From assembly GCF_018135625.1 (NCBI RefSeq), contig NZ_CP073078.1, positions 5,364,501 through 5,428,500 on the forward strand: a stretch of 64,000 nt of DNA, read 5' to 3'. Source of the stretch: Phenylobacterium montanum. GTDB lineage: Bacteria > Pseudomonadota > Alphaproteobacteria > Caulobacterales > Caulobacteraceae. The translations under genes and the position numbers were made by a program. Shown here one piece after another: positions 35,930 through 44,943 of the stretch (position 1 is its first letter; the number at the start of each line of letters is the position of its first letter). The notes below the pieces were generated by a model. It saw only the letters and a program-made list of their open reading frames with translations, did no database searches and was not told the origin of the DNA.

Positions 35930-36856
35930 ATGAAACCGATCTGGCCGGCGGCCGTAGGGCTCGCGGCGATGGCGCTGGCGGCGTTTGCGGCGGCCGAGAC
36001 GGCATCGGGCGACTGGCTGTACCCGGCTGGCGTTCGGGGCGCGGCCGCCAAGGCCGACGCCAAGGCGCTGCGTCGTCTGCCGGGCTCCAAGGCCGGCTTC
36101 ACCGACGCCCAGCTGGGCGACCTTGGCCACGCAGTCGACTGGCGGCCCGCCGAGCACCCACCCATGCCGCCTGCGGTGGCCGAGGGGCAGGGGCCAGCCG
36201 GCGCCTGCGGCTATTGCCACCTGCCGGACGGCGCCGGGCGGCCGGAGAACGCCTCCCTGGCGGGCCTCCCGGCCGACTACATCCGCCGCCAGGTCGCCGA
36301 CTTCGCTTCGGGCGCACGCGCCAAGGGCTCCGCCTTCCGCCCGATCCAGCTGATGACCGACACGGCCCAGGGCGTCGATCCCAAGGCGGCGGCCCAGGCC
36401 GCCGACTATTACAGCCGCCTGAAGTTCACCGCCCATGTCCGGGTGGTCGAGGCCGACAGGATCCCGCCCTTCGTCGCCGAACACTTCGTCTATGGCTTCG
36501 GCAAGGGGACGCGGGTCCCGCTGGGCCAGCGCATCCTCGAAGGGCCGGACTCGATGCAGCGGTTCGAGTTGCGCGACAGCCATGTCGGCTTCGTCGCCTA
36601 TGTGCCCAAGGGCGCGATCGCCCGCGGCGCGGCCCTGGCGGCCCCTTGCTCCGCCTGCCACGGCGTGGGCCTCAAGGGCGGCCTGGGACCGCCCCTGGCC
36701 GGCCGCTCGCCGACCTACATCGCCCGCCAGCTGTTCGCCTTCCGCACCGGGACGCGCAGCAACCCTGAAGCCGCGCCGATGCGCGCTACGGCTGGCGGAT
36801 TGAACGACACCCAGATCATCGACCTGGCCGCCTATGCGGGGAGCCTCAGACCTTAG
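35930..36856 (+). CDS. Dihaem cytochrome c, periplasmic
   Basis: A 308-residue c-type cytochrome with a signal peptide (MKPIWPAAVGLAAMALAAFAAAE) and two CxxCH haem sites: CGYCH at 93-97 and CSACH at 240-244. The two halves resemble the c4-type cytochrome layout, each with a later conserved MT/MRA-type methionine region (IQLMTDTA; APMRATAGG). It carries electrons in the periplasm; the partner oxidase is not nearby. GGGGGA lies eight bases before the ATG. It is divergent from plsY. Confidence 0.88.
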   Translation: MKPIWPAAVGLAAMALAAFAAAETASGDWLYPAGVRGAAAKADAKALRRLPGSKAGFTDAQLGDLGHAVDWRPAEHPPMPPAVAEGQGPAGACGYCHLPDGAGRPENASLAGLPADYIRRQVADFASGARAKGSAFRPIQLMTDTAQGVDPKAAAQAADYYSRLKFTAHVRVVEADRIPPFVAEHFVYGFGKGTRVPLGQRILEGPDSMQRFELRDSHVGFVAYVPKGAIARGAALAAPCSACHGVGLKGGLGPPLAGRSPTYIARQLFAFRTGTRSNPEAAPMRATAGGLNDTQIIDLAAYAGSLRP

Positions 36857-36963
36857 GCGTCGCCCCTTTCCGATCGGATATTCGGCGTCCGCTCGATTCG
36901 ATCGGTATCAATTTACCGATTTGGGCGGACTCTCCATGGCCATGAGCATACAATGCGTTGCAT

Positions 36964-36992
36964 CACCGGCAGCGGCCTTTCGGGCGCCGGTG
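36964..36992 (+). promoter_or_regulatory. Leader hairpin before the small protein
   Basis: CACCGGC at 36964-36970 pairs with GCCGGTG at 36986-36992, with a pyrimidine-rich loop, about 50 bases before the ATG at 37044. It is followed by GGCTGAGA, a word shared with thiamine riboswitches, but the rest of that riboswitch is missing. Confidence 0.3.
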
Positions 36993-37043
36993 GCTGAGAG
37001 AGACCCCAGTCCGCTCCCGCCTCAATGTGCGAAGGAGCCGACT

Positions 37044-37298
37044 ATGCGGGTGTTCAGCCTGTACGCTCACCGAGTCTATTCGATCGTTCCGGATCTGGTC
37101 CTCGATGTCGTCGACGATTTCGATCAGGCCCGCCATCTGGCGCATCAGATATTGCGGCAGCCACCCGTTCCATTGGCGGTTGAGGTGCGGGAGGACGCGC
37201 GATTGCTGTTCAGCTTGGATCGGAACGGGGTCTCATGGCCGGCCCGAGGAGAAACCGTCCAATCCCCAGCGGGATTGGAGCCCGACCAGCTGCTGTAG
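37044..37298 (+). CDS. Small uncharacterised cytosolic protein
   Basis: An 84-residue protein beginning MRVFSLYAHRVYSIVPDLV. It has a predicted beta-alpha-beta pattern and the phrase DQARHLAHQILRQPPVPLAVEVREDARLLFSL, which resembles short Caulobacteraceae proteins of unknown function. GGAG lies nine bases before the ATG, a clear ribosome binding site, so translation is likely. The frame is open 70 codons upstream but that part has no similarity. It lies convergent to gabD, the last gene of the polyamine operon. Confidence 0.6.
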   Translation: MRVFSLYAHRVYSIVPDLVLDVVDDFDQARHLAHQILRQPPVPLAVEVREDARLLFSLDRNGVSWPARGETVQSPAGLEPDQLL

Positions 37299-37307
37299 CG
37301 CCAAGCC

Positions 37308-38813
37308 TCACCCCAGCCCGCCCAGGCACACATATTTCAGCGACTGGTAGTCGGCCAGGCCATGGGCCGAGCCCTCGCGGCCGTAGCCGCTCTCCTTGAC
37401 CCCGCCGAAGGGAGCGTATTCGCTGGAGATGGCGCCTTCGTTGACCCCCACCAAGCCGCTCTGCAGCCGGCCGGCCACGCGCCAGATGCGCTTCTGGTCG
37501 CGGGTGCAGAAGTAGGACGCCAGGCCGAACGGGGTGTCGTTGGCCAGGGCCACCGCCTCGTCCTCGGTGGAAAACCGCGCCAGCGGCAGGACCGGGCCGA
37601 AGATCTCTTCGCAACTGCCGCGCATGTCCGCCGGCATGTCGGCTAGGACCGTAGGCTGGAAGAAGCTCGGTCCCGCCGCATGGCGCGCGCCGCCGACCAG
37701 CACCTTGGCGCCCTGGGCCTTGGCTTCGCCCACCAGGCGCTCGACCTTCTCGATGGCGCGCGCGTTGATCAGCGGGCCGATGTCGAAGGCGCCGTCCTGG
37801 GCTGCGCCCACGGTCAGCTTGCCGACGGCGGCGGCCATGCGCTCGGCCAGGGCGTCATATATGCCGTCCTGCACCAGCACCCGGTTGGCGGCGATGCAGG
37901 CCTGGCCGGCGTTCCTGAACTTGGCCTTCATCAGGGCGTCGACGGCGATGTCCAGGTCGGCGTCGTCGAACACGATGAAGGGGGCGTCGCCGCCCAGCTC
38001 CATCGACAGGCGCTTGAGGGTGTCGGCCGACCCCTTGGCCAGCAGTTTGCCCACCGGAGTCGAGCCGGTGAAGGAGACCTTGCGCACGCGGCTGTCGGCC
38101 AGCCAGACGCTGGAGATCGCCGGCGTGCGCTCGCGGCTGGCGGGGATGATGTTGATCACGCCTTTCGGGATGCCGGCCTCCTCGGCCAGGGCCACCAGGG
38201 CTAGGGCCGACAGCGGGGTGTCCTCGGCCGGCTTGGCCACGACCGTGCAGCCCGCGGCCAGGGCCGGGCCGAACTTCCTGGCGATCATGGCCATGGGGAA
38301 GTTCCAGGGGGTGATCACCGCCGCCACGCCCACCGGCTCGCGCACCGCCAGCATCTTGCGGCCGGCGATCGGCTCGGGGATCACGTCGCCGTTCTCGTGC
38401 TTGATGGCCTCGGCGAACCACTCGATGTAGCCGGCGCCATAGGCGATCTCGCCCCTGGCCTCGGCCACCGGCTTGCCCATCTCCCAGGCCATCAGCCGGG
38501 CCAGGTCGTCGGCGTTTTTGTTGATCAGGTCGAACCAGGCGCGCAGCAGCGTCGAGCGCTGTTTGGCGGTGGTCTCGCGCCAGGAGGCGAAGGCGGCGTG
38601 GGCCGCGTCCACCGCCTGGGCCGCCAGCTCCGGCCCGCCATCGACGCAGGCGGTGATCAGGGCGCCGTCAGCCGGATTGACCACGTCGAAGCGCTGGCCG
38701 GATGGGTCGTCGATCCAGCGGCCGTCGATGAAGGCGCCGGTCCTGATCAGGTCCAGGCGGCTGATGCCCAGGGGGTTGGCCGCCGGGCGCTCCAGGGTCG
38801 CGGTCGTGGTCAT
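37308..38813 (-). CDS. gabD: Succinate-semialdehyde dehydrogenase
   Basis: A 501-residue aldehyde dehydrogenase. Features are ITPWNFPMAMIARK (Asn171), cofactor Lys194, catalytic Glu272 in SMELGGDAPF and nucleophile Cys306 in NAGQACIAAN. The overall phrasing (GSADTLKRLSMELGGDAPFIVFDDADLDIAVDALM) is characteristic of GabD, which oxidises succinate semialdehyde to succinate. It is the last gene of the polyamine operon and completes the route from GABA to the citric acid cycle, 55 bases after the FAD oxidase. Confidence 0.92.
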   Translation of the reverse strand: MTTTATLERPAANPLGISRLDLIRTGAFIDGRWIDDPSGQRFDVVNPADGALITACVDGGPELAAQAVDAAHAAFASWRETTAKQRSTLLRAWFDLINKNADDLARLMAWEMGKPVAEARGEIAYGAGYIEWFAEAIKHENGDVIPEPIAGRKMLAVREPVGVAAVITPWNFPMAMIARKFGPALAAGCTVVAKPAEDTPLSALALVALAEEAGIPKGVINIIPASRERTPAISSVWLADSRVRKVSFTGSTPVGKLLAKGSADTLKRLSMELGGDAPFIVFDDADLDIAVDALMKAKFRNAGQACIAANRVLVQDGIYDALAERMAAAVGKLTVGAAQDGAFDIGPLINARAIEKVERLVGEAKAQGAKVLVGGARHAAGPSFFQPTVLADMPADMRGSCEEIFGPVLPLARFSTEDEAVALANDTPFGLASYFCTRDQKRIWRVAGRLQSGLVGVNEGAISSEYAPFGGVKESGYGREGSAHGLADYQSLKYVCLGGLG

Positions 38814-38868
38814 GCGGGCGCTCCGATGATGGGGGATTGGGTCTTTGATATAGGAACCGAACGCGTCA

Positions 38869-40200
38869 TCAGCCGAACCGGTCCTTCAGTTCGAAGCCGG
38901 CCAGGGCGCCGGCGAGGTAGAGCTTGCGCAGGCCCGGCAGGGGAAACCGCGGCGGCGGCCGGCGCATGAAGCCGGGCAGGGCGGGCGTGTCCAGCCCCGC
39001 CGCGAGCCGAGCCAGCTGGGTGCCGGTCTCGCTGCCCATGGAGACACCCGAGCCGTGATAGGCGCAGCCCATCAGGATGGTCTGGTCCTCCTCCAGCGCG
39101 CCGCAATGGGGCGCGAGGTCCGCCGAAAGATCGACTAGGCCGCGCCAGAAATGAGTGATCTCGACGTGGCGCCAGGCCGGGAACATGGTGTGGAACTCCG
39201 CCGTCAGCCGCGCGCGGAAGGATCGCGCCGAGGCGTCGCTTCCGCCCAGGCCGCCGCGCCCGCCGAACAGGAAGCGGCCGTCGGGCAACAGGCGGAAATA
39301 GTGCAAGAGGGCGCGGCTGTCGTCGACCGCCTGGGTCGAGGTCCAGCCCTGGGCGGCCTGCTCCTGAGCCGTCAGGGGGCGCGTTGCGATGATGTTCGAC
39401 AGGACCGGCAGCACCCGTCCGCCGATCTGGGGATTGATCTGCTCGGGCGGATAGCCGCCGGTGGCGACGATCACCTTCCTGGCCACGACCGAGCCCGTCG
39501 CCGTCTCCAGCCGGTGGGCCTGGCCCTCGCGCCGCCAGCTAGTGACGGCGCTGTGCTCGAACAGCCTGGCGCCGTGGCGGGCGGCCGAGGCGGCGAGGCC
39601 GCGCACATAGTTCAGGGGATGCAGGCCGAAGCCCACCGGCTCGCGCAGGCCGCCGACGAAGCCGGCGGAAAGGCCGCGCTCGACCAGGGCCTCAGCGCTG
39701 AGGAGTTCGCGCTCGTGGCCGGTCAGCGCCAGGATCTCCTCGCGCTCGACCTTCTGCTCGGCGAAGGCCCTGGGGCTGTGGGCCATGGTCAGCTCGCCCC
39801 CGGGCTGCGGCTCCGCCTCGATCGCCTCGTCGCGCAGGACGCCGGCGACCCGCTCGACCGCGGCCAGGGTCAAGGCGTGATAGCGCCTCGCCTCGTCCGC
39901 GCCCCAGCGCTTGGCCATGGCGGCCAGCCCCAGCTTGTCGCCGCCCGGCACGCAGAAGCCGCCGTTGCGGCCCGAGGCGCCCCAGCCGATCGGCCCGGCC
40001 TCCAGCGCCACGGCCCCGATCCCATGCTCGCGGGCCAGGTGCAGGGCGGCGGAAAGGCCGGTGAAACCGGCGCCGATGATGGCGACCTCGGCTTGGATAT
40101 CGCCCTCCAGGCGGGGGAAATCCCGCCCCGGCCGGGCGGTCGTCCGCCACAGGCTGTCGACCTCCGTCAGGTCATAGGTGTCGCCGTCATAGAGGGCCAT
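38869..40200 (-). CDS. puuB: FAD-dependent oxidoreductase, gamma-glutamylputrescine oxidase-like
   Basis: A 443-residue DAO-family flavoenzyme. The dinucleotide fold is VAIIGAGFTGLSAALHLAREHGIGAVALEA, and the N-terminal LWRTTARP and GWGASGRNGGFC signatures are typical of PuuB/OrdL-like enzymes. In the Puu pathway it oxidises gamma-glutamylputrescine to the aldehyde with release of H2O2. The name rests on operon context and similarity, not on substrate residues. It lies four bases after the acetyltransferase gene. Confidence 0.82.
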   Translation of the reverse strand: MALYDGDTYDLTEVDSLWRTTARPGRDFPRLEGDIQAEVAIIGAGFTGLSAALHLAREHGIGAVALEAGPIGWGASGRNGGFCVPGGDKLGLAAMAKRWGADEARRYHALTLAAVERVAGVLRDEAIEAEPQPGGELTMAHSPRAFAEQKVEREEILALTGHERELLSAEALVERGLSAGFVGGLREPVGFGLHPLNYVRGLAASAARHGARLFEHSAVTSWRREGQAHRLETATGSVVARKVIVATGGYPPEQINPQIGGRVLPVLSNIIATRPLTAQEQAAQGWTSTQAVDDSRALLHYFRLLPDGRFLFGGRGGLGGSDASARSFRARLTAEFHTMFPAWRHVEITHFWRGLVDLSADLAPHCGALEEDQTILMGCAYHGSGVSMGSETGTQLARLAAGLDTPALPGFMRRPPPRFPLPGLRKLYLAGALAGFELKDRFG

Positions 40201-40204
40201 GGGC

Positions 40205-40741
40205 TCAGAGCGCCTTGTCCAGCACCACGAACTCCAGGCCCGCCACCCTTGGCGTACCGAAGCGGGCGTCGTCGTACGGGAACGGCTTGCGCGCCCCAGT
40301 CAGCCGATAGCCGCGCCGTTCGTACCAGGCGATCAGGGTGTCGCGCAGGTGCACGACGGTCATCTCGGTCCGCCTGGCCCCGAGCGCCGCGGCGTGCGCC
40401 TCGGCCGCCTCCAGCATGGCCCGCCCGACGCCGCCGGCCTGCAGGCCGGGCTTGACCGTGATCATGCCCAGATAGGCGTAGCCCTCGTCGATGTGCGGCT
40501 CGACCATGGCGCAGGCCAGGATGTCGCCGCCGGCCTCCCGGCGCAGCAGGAGCAGGCTCGGCGTAGGCGTCGCCGCAAGCTCCTCGGCCAGCAGGGCGAG
40601 GCTGGTCCGCTGCCCGTCGATATAGCTGGCCTCGGTGGTCCAGCCGGCTTCAGCGCCCTCGCCGCGATAGGCGGAGTTGACCAGCTCGACCACGGCCGGC
40701 AGGTCGGCGTCAGTGGCGGGTGCGATGACGAAGTCGGGCAT
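40205..40741 (-). CDS. GNAT family N-acetyltransferase
   Basis: A 178-residue acetyltransferase. It carries VIAPATDADLPAVVELVNSAYRG at the start, the MITVKPGLQAGGVGRAMLEAAEAHA acetyl-CoA loop (Q/R-x-x-G-x-G/A) and YERRGYRLTGARK at the end. It could acetylate a polyamine or another amine. The placement between the aminotransferase and the FAD oxidase of the polyamine operon suggests a polyamine-related substrate, but this is inference. Confidence 0.85.
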   Translation of the reverse strand: MPDFVIAPATDADLPAVVELVNSAYRGEGAEAGWTTEASYIDGQRTSLALLAEELAATPTPSLLLLRREAGGDILACAMVEPHIDEGYAYLGMITVKPGLQAGGVGRAMLEAAEAHAAALGARRTEMTVVHLRDTLIAWYERRGYRLTGARKPFPYDDARFGTPRVAGLEFVVLDKAL

Positions 40742-40763
40742 GTTTCAGTTCACCGAAAGCAAG

Positions 40764-40788
40764 CCCTTCCCCCAGCGAGGGGGAAGGG
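40764..40788. repeat. Perfect C/G-tract hairpin inside the polyamine operon
   Basis: CCCTTCCCCC at 40764-40773 and GGGGGAAGGG at 40779-40788 form a ten-base stem with a five-base loop in the 59-base gap between the aminotransferase and acetyltransferase genes. No U-run follows. It resembles the C/G-tract repeats near 50.7 kb and 4.5 kb and may set relative expression inside the operon. Confidence 0.7.
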
Positions 40789-40800
40789 TGCTTCTTGGCC

Positions 40801-42192
40801 TCAAGCCGCCGCCTTGATCTCCTTCAGGGCCGGCAGGGCCTCGTCCAGCGCCTTCCTGATGGTGCCGACCAGCTGGTCGATCTCGGCGTGGGTGATCACC
40901 AGCGGCGGGCTGAACACGATCGAGTCGCGCACGGCGCGGACCATCAGGCCGTGCTTGATGCAGAGGTCGCGCACGATCAGGCCGGCCGGGCCCTCCTTGC
41001 CGCCGAAGCGCTTGTTGGTGCCCTTCTCGGCGACGATCTCCACCGCCCCGATCAGGCCGACCGAGCGGGCCTCGCCGACCAGGGGATGCTTGGCCAGTTC
41101 GGCCAGGCCCTTGGCCAGGTAGGGGCCGGTGTCGGTGCGGGTGCGCTCGACCAGGCCCTCGCGCTCGATGATCTCGATGTTCTTCAGCGCCACGGCCGCA
41201 GCGGTCGGATGGCCGGAATAGGTGAAGCCGTGCACGAAGTCGTCGCTGACGCTGCGCAGGGCCTCGACGATGAAGTCCGCCACGCCCACGGCCGAGATCG
41301 GCAGGTAGCCGGAGGACAGGCCCTTGGCCATGGAGACCAGGTCCGGCTTGATCCCGTAGTGGTGGAAGCCGAACCATTGGCCCAGCCGCCCGTAGCCGCA
41401 GATCACCTCGTCGACGGCCAGCAGGCAGCCGTACTTGCGGCACAGGGCCTCGACCTTGGGCCAGTAGCCCTCGGGCGGGATGATGACGCCGCCGGCGCCC
41501 TGGATCGGCTCGCCGATCACCGCGGCGACCTTCTCCGGCCCGACTTCGAGGATCTTGCTCTCGATGGCGTCGACGGCGCGCTGGCAGAAGGCCTCGGGGT
41601 CTTCGCCGAAGCCCTCGTTGAACTGGTAGGGCTGCATCACATGCTCGATGCCCGGCACGAACGGCCCGCCCTGGGCGTGCATGTGGCTCATGCCGCCGAG
41701 GCTGGCGCCGGCGATGGTCGAGCCGTGATAGGCGTTGTTCCGCGCGATCAGCACGTTGCGCTCGGGCTGGCCCTTGAGCTGCCAGTAGTAGCGGGCGAGG
41801 CGGATGATGGTGTCGACCGCCTCCGAGCCGGAATTGTTGAAGAACACGTGGCTCAGATTGCCGCCCATCAGCTGGGAGATCTTGGTCGCCAAGAGCACGG
41901 TCGGCGGCGAGGCGGTCTTGAAGAAGGTGTTGTAGTAGGCCAGCTCCAGCATCTGGTCGTAGGCGACCTTGGCCAGCTCCTCGCGGCCATAGCCGACCTG
42001 AACGCACCAGAGGCCCGCCATGCCGTCCAGGAGCGGCGTTCCCTCGCCGTCGAAAATGGTCGAGCCCTGCGCCCGGGTGATGATCCGGGCGCCGCCCAGA
42101 TCCTGCATCAGCTTGTGGTCCTGGTGGCAGGGCAGGTGGTGGGCCACGTCCAGGCGGCGCAGCTCGGCGATGTCGTAGTTCTTCAGGGTCAT
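40801..42192 (-). CDS. Class III aminotransferase, polyamine/GABA type
   Basis: A 463-residue PLP enzyme. VFFNNSGSEAVDTIIRLAR, then AVDEVICGYGRLGQWFG (cofactor aspartate region), and the Schiff-base Lys290 in SMAKGLSSGYLP are intact. The closest families are putrescine:pyruvate aminotransferase (SpuC) and other omega-amino acid:pyruvate aminotransferases, so it may act on putrescine, gamma-glutamylputrescine products or GABA. The start overlaps the puuD stop by four bases. Context supports an amine substrate; the exact one is open. Confidence 0.85.
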   Translation of the reverse strand: MTLKNYDIAELRRLDVAHHLPCHQDHKLMQDLGGARIITRAQGSTIFDGEGTPLLDGMAGLWCVQVGYGREELAKVAYDQMLELAYYNTFFKTASPPTVLLATKISQLMGGNLSHVFFNNSGSEAVDTIIRLARYYWQLKGQPERNVLIARNNAYHGSTIAGASLGGMSHMHAQGGPFVPGIEHVMQPYQFNEGFGEDPEAFCQRAVDAIESKILEVGPEKVAAVIGEPIQGAGGVIIPPEGYWPKVEALCRKYGCLLAVDEVICGYGRLGQWFGFHHYGIKPDLVSMAKGLSSGYLPISAVGVADFIVEALRSVSDDFVHGFTYSGHPTAAAVALKNIEIIEREGLVERTRTDTGPYLAKGLAELAKHPLVGEARSVGLIGAVEIVAEKGTNKRFGGKEGPAGLIVRDLCIKHGLMVRAVRDSIVFSPPLVITHAEIDQLVGTIRKALDEALPALKEIKAAA

Positions 42193-42962
42193 GACGCAGT
42201 CCTCAGATCGGAAGCGGCCAGCTCGCCGCGCAGGGCGCGGCCGAGCAGGCGGAAAAAGCCTTGGCTGTCGGGATTGGCCTCGACCTGCCATTCGGGATGC
42301 CACTGCACGGCGACGACCGGAGCCCCGTTGATCTCGGTCGAGATCGCCTCGACCACGCCGTCCGGAGCGACGGCCTCAACTTTCAGGCCCGAGCCCAGCC
42401 GGCCGATCCCCTGGAAGTGGACGGAATTGACTGTCAGCTCGGTGCGGCCCAGGCTTCGCGCCAGGACGCCGCCCGGGGTCAGAGCCACCGGATGGAAGTG
42501 GTCGAACATCGCGTCAAAGCTGACGTCCAGCGGGGCATGATGAGCGATCAGGTCGGGATTCTCGCTGGTGTCCCGGCGCAGCGCGCCGCCAAAGGCCACA
42601 TTGAGCTCCTGCAGGCCGCGGCAAACCCCGAACACGGGCTTGCCGAGGTCCATCATCGCCTTGGCCAGGCTGAGGGTTATTTCGTCCCGCCCAGGGTCGA
42701 AGGGGCCGGGTGCGTCGTCGATCGCCTCGCCATAGCGGTGCGGTTGAAGGTTCGAGGGGCTGCCGGTCAAGAGCAGGCCATCTAGCCGCGGGGCCACCTC
42801 CTGCGCGCTCATCAGGTCGGGCATGGCGGGAACCAGCAGGGCCGCGCAATCGGCGAACTTCATCGCCGCCCGCACATAGCGGTTCATGACCGCCTGGGCC
42901 GGCTCGGGCTCGACGATGCGCGTGCAGCAGGCAATGCCAAGGACGGGGCGGGCGGCGGTCAT
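42189..42962 (-). CDS. puuD: Gamma-glutamyl-GABA hydrolase, class I glutamine amidotransferase fold
   Basis: A 257-residue hydrolase of the peptidase C26 type. LDGLLLTGSPSN, the nucleophile Cys114 in FGVCRGLQELNVAFGG and the WHPEWQ histidine/glutamate region are present. PuuD-type enzymes release GABA from gamma-glutamyl-GABA. It is coupled by four-base overlaps to the ABC ATPase gene upstream and the aminotransferase downstream. Confidence 0.88.
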   Translation of the reverse strand: MTAARPVLGIACCTRIVEPEPAQAVMNRYVRAAMKFADCAALLVPAMPDLMSAQEVAPRLDGLLLTGSPSNLQPHRYGEAIDDAPGPFDPGRDEITLSLAKAMMDLGKPVFGVCRGLQELNVAFGGALRRDTSENPDLIAHHAPLDVSFDAMFDHFHPVALTPGGVLARSLGRTELTVNSVHFQGIGRLGSGLKVEAVAPDGVVEAISTEINGAPVVAVQWHPEWQVEANPDSQGFFRLLGRALRGELAASDLRTAS

Positions 42963-44086
42963 GACAACAGCACCGCGGGCGAGCAGGCGTGCCAGGCGAG
43001 CCATACCGGCTCGTCCCAGGTGAAGTCCTCCTGGTCCTGACGGGTGAGGTTGGTTCTGAGGGCCTTCACCCGCCGGCCATTGTCCAGCTCGACTTCGTAG
43101 ACCGACTCCGAGCCCAGATAGGAGATCTGGCGGATGATACCGGCGGCGACGTTGGTCCCGGGGCGAGCGTCTTCCAGGAGCGGGGCTTCGGCCCCGTTGA
43201 CGCGTTTGTGCAGCTCGATCTTCTCGGGCCTGAGGGCGACCCAGAGGTTGGTCTGGTGCGCTCCGGTGACGCCGTGGTCCAGGAAGATCGGGGCCGGCAG
43301 CTCGGGGCTGTCGATCACCGCATGGTCCGGCTCGTCGACGCTGAGCTTGCCCTCGAACAGGTTCACCGAGCCGATGAAGTCGGCGACGAAGCGCGAGTTC
43401 GGATATTCGTAGAGGTCGGACGGCGTCGCCACCTGTTGCAGGAGGCCCCGGTTCATCACCGCGCAGCGCGTGGCCATGGCCAGGGCTTCGTCCTGGTCGT
43501 GGGTGACGATCAGGAAGGTGATGCCGACCTTTTCCTGCAGGATGGCCAGTTCGGTGCGCATGGCCTCGCGCAGCTTGGCGTCGAGGGCCGAGAGCGGCTC
43601 GTCGAGCAGCAGCACCCGCGGCCGCTTGACCAGGGCGCGGGCCAGGGCCACGCGCTGGCGCTGGCCGCCGGACATCTGGTCGGGCTTGCGCGCGCCGAAG
43701 CCGTCCAGCTTGACCAGGGCCAGGGCCTCTTCCACCCGCTGGGCGCGCTCGGCGGCGCCCACCCCGTCGACCTTGAGGCCATAGCCGACGTTGTCGGCCA
43801 CGGTCATGTGCGGGAACACGGCGTAGGACTGGAACACCATGTTCACCGGCCGCTTGTTGGGCGGGATCTTGCTGATGTCCTGGCCGTCGATCAGGATTCG
43901 CCCCTCGGTCGGGGTCTCGAAGCCGGCGAGCATGCGTAAGAGAGTGGTCTTGCCGCAGCCGGAGGGGCCCAGCAGGGCGAAGAACTCGCCCTCGTCGATC
44001 GACAGGGAGACATTGTCCACCGCCACCATCTTGCCGAAGCGTTTGGTGACGTTCTCGAAGCGGATGATGGTCTTTTTCTCGCTCAT
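42959..44086 (-). CDS. potG: Polyamine ABC transporter ATP-binding protein
   Basis: A 375-residue ATPase. Walker A GPSGCGKT is at 40-47, the signature SGGQRQR from 139 and Walker B LLLDEP at 159-164. A C-terminal TOBE-like regulatory domain follows (about 240-375, including WVALRPEKIELH). The PotA/PotG subgroup powers putrescine/spermidine import. It is cotranscribed with two permeases and a binding protein that complete the importer. It starts 11 bases after potI. Confidence 0.92.
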   Translation of the reverse strand: MSEKKTIIRFENVTKRFGKMVAVDNVSLSIDEGEFFALLGPSGCGKTTLLRMLAGFETPTEGRILIDGQDISKIPPNKRPVNMVFQSYAVFPHMTVADNVGYGLKVDGVGAAERAQRVEEALALVKLDGFGARKPDQMSGGQRQRVALARALVKRPRVLLLDEPLSALDAKLREAMRTELAILQEKVGITFLIVTHDQDEALAMATRCAVMNRGLLQQVATPSDLYEYPNSRFVADFIGSVNLFEGKLSVDEPDHAVIDSPELPAPIFLDHGVTGAHQTNLWVALRPEKIELHKRVNGAEAPLLEDARPGTNVAAGIIRQISYLGSESVYEVELDNGRRVKALRTNLTRQDQEDFTWDEPVWLAWHACSPAVLLS

Positions 44087-44097
44087 TCGTGTCCGTT

Positions 44098-44943
44098 TCA
44101 GCCGCCGGCGACGTCGCTGGCCATCTCGGTCCCCTGCAGGCGCAGGGCGATGGCGGTGAGGGCGACGGTGATGATGATGAGAACGGTCGAGACCGCGTTG
44201 ATCTCGGGCGTCGGTGAGAAACGGGCCATGGAATAGACTTTGACCGGGAAGGTCGTGGTGTCCGGCCCGGACGTGAAGAAGGTGATCACGAAGTCGTCCA
44301 GGCTGAGGGTGAAGGCCAGCAGGCCTCCCGCCACTAGGCCCGGCCGGATGTGCGGGATCAGGATGTCGTTGAAGATGCGCCACTCGCTGGCGCCCAGGTC
44401 CTTGGCCGCCTCTTCCAGTTCTCGGTTGAACGAGGCCAGACGGGCGCGGATGACGATGGCGACAAAGCTGAACGAGAAGGAGATGTGCGAGATGATGATG
44501 GCCCCGAGGTTGAGGGGCCAGGGCATCTCGGTCGGCCAGGGCATGACCTGGGTGAAGAACACCAGCATGGCCACGCCCATGCAGATCTCCGGCACCACGA
44601 TCGGCAGGGCCAGGGCGCCTTCCAGCGCCGGCTTGGCCGGGAAGCGGAACCGCCAGAGCAGGATCGCCGTCATCGCCCCCAGGATCACGCTCATCAGGGT
44701 CGAGACGGCGGCGATGGTCAGGCTGTTGCCGAAGGCCACCATCAGGTCGGTGTCGTGCAGCACCTGGACGTAGTAGTCGAGGGTGAAGCCGCGCCAGACG
44801 ACGTTGCGCTTGGAGTTGTTGAAGCTGAACGCCATCAGGGTGATCAGCGGCGTGTAGAGGAAGATGCAGGTCCCGATCAGCCAGGCGCGAATGGCGGGTC
44901 GGCGCAGGTATTCGAGGGGGCCGGGGGGAGACTTGTCGCGCAT
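44098..44943 (-). CDS. potI: Polyamine ABC transporter permease, PotC/PotI type
   Basis: A 281-residue inner-membrane permease with six predicted helices and the EAA loop ELEEAAKDLGASEWRIFNDILIPHIRPG, which contacts the ATPase. The SFNNSKRNVVWRGFTLDYYVQVL periplasmic segment is characteristic of PotC/PotI. The ATG at 44943 overlaps the potH stop (TGATG); a GTG one codon earlier is also possible. It forms the channel together with PotH. Confidence 0.92.
   Translation of the reverse strand: MRDKSPPGPLEYLRRPAIRAWLIGTCIFLYTPLITLMAFSFNNSKRNVVWRGFTLDYYVQVLHDTDLMVAFGNSLTIAAVSTLMSVILGAMTAILLWRFRFPAKPALEGALALPIVVPEICMGVAMLVFFTQVMPWPTEMPWPLNLGAIIISHISFSFSFVAIVIRARLASFNRELEEAAKDLGASEWRIFNDILIPHIRPGLVAGGLLAFTLSLDDFVITFFTSGPDTTTFPVKVYSMARFSPTPEINAVSTVLIIITVALTAIALRLQGTEMASDVAGG

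Noticed and set aside
36991-37003. GGCTGAGA word resembling a thiamine pyrophosphate riboswitch
   Set aside because: The matching second half with the conserved CUGAU and GGUAAUGCC elements is not found downstream, and the gene that follows has no link to thiamine.
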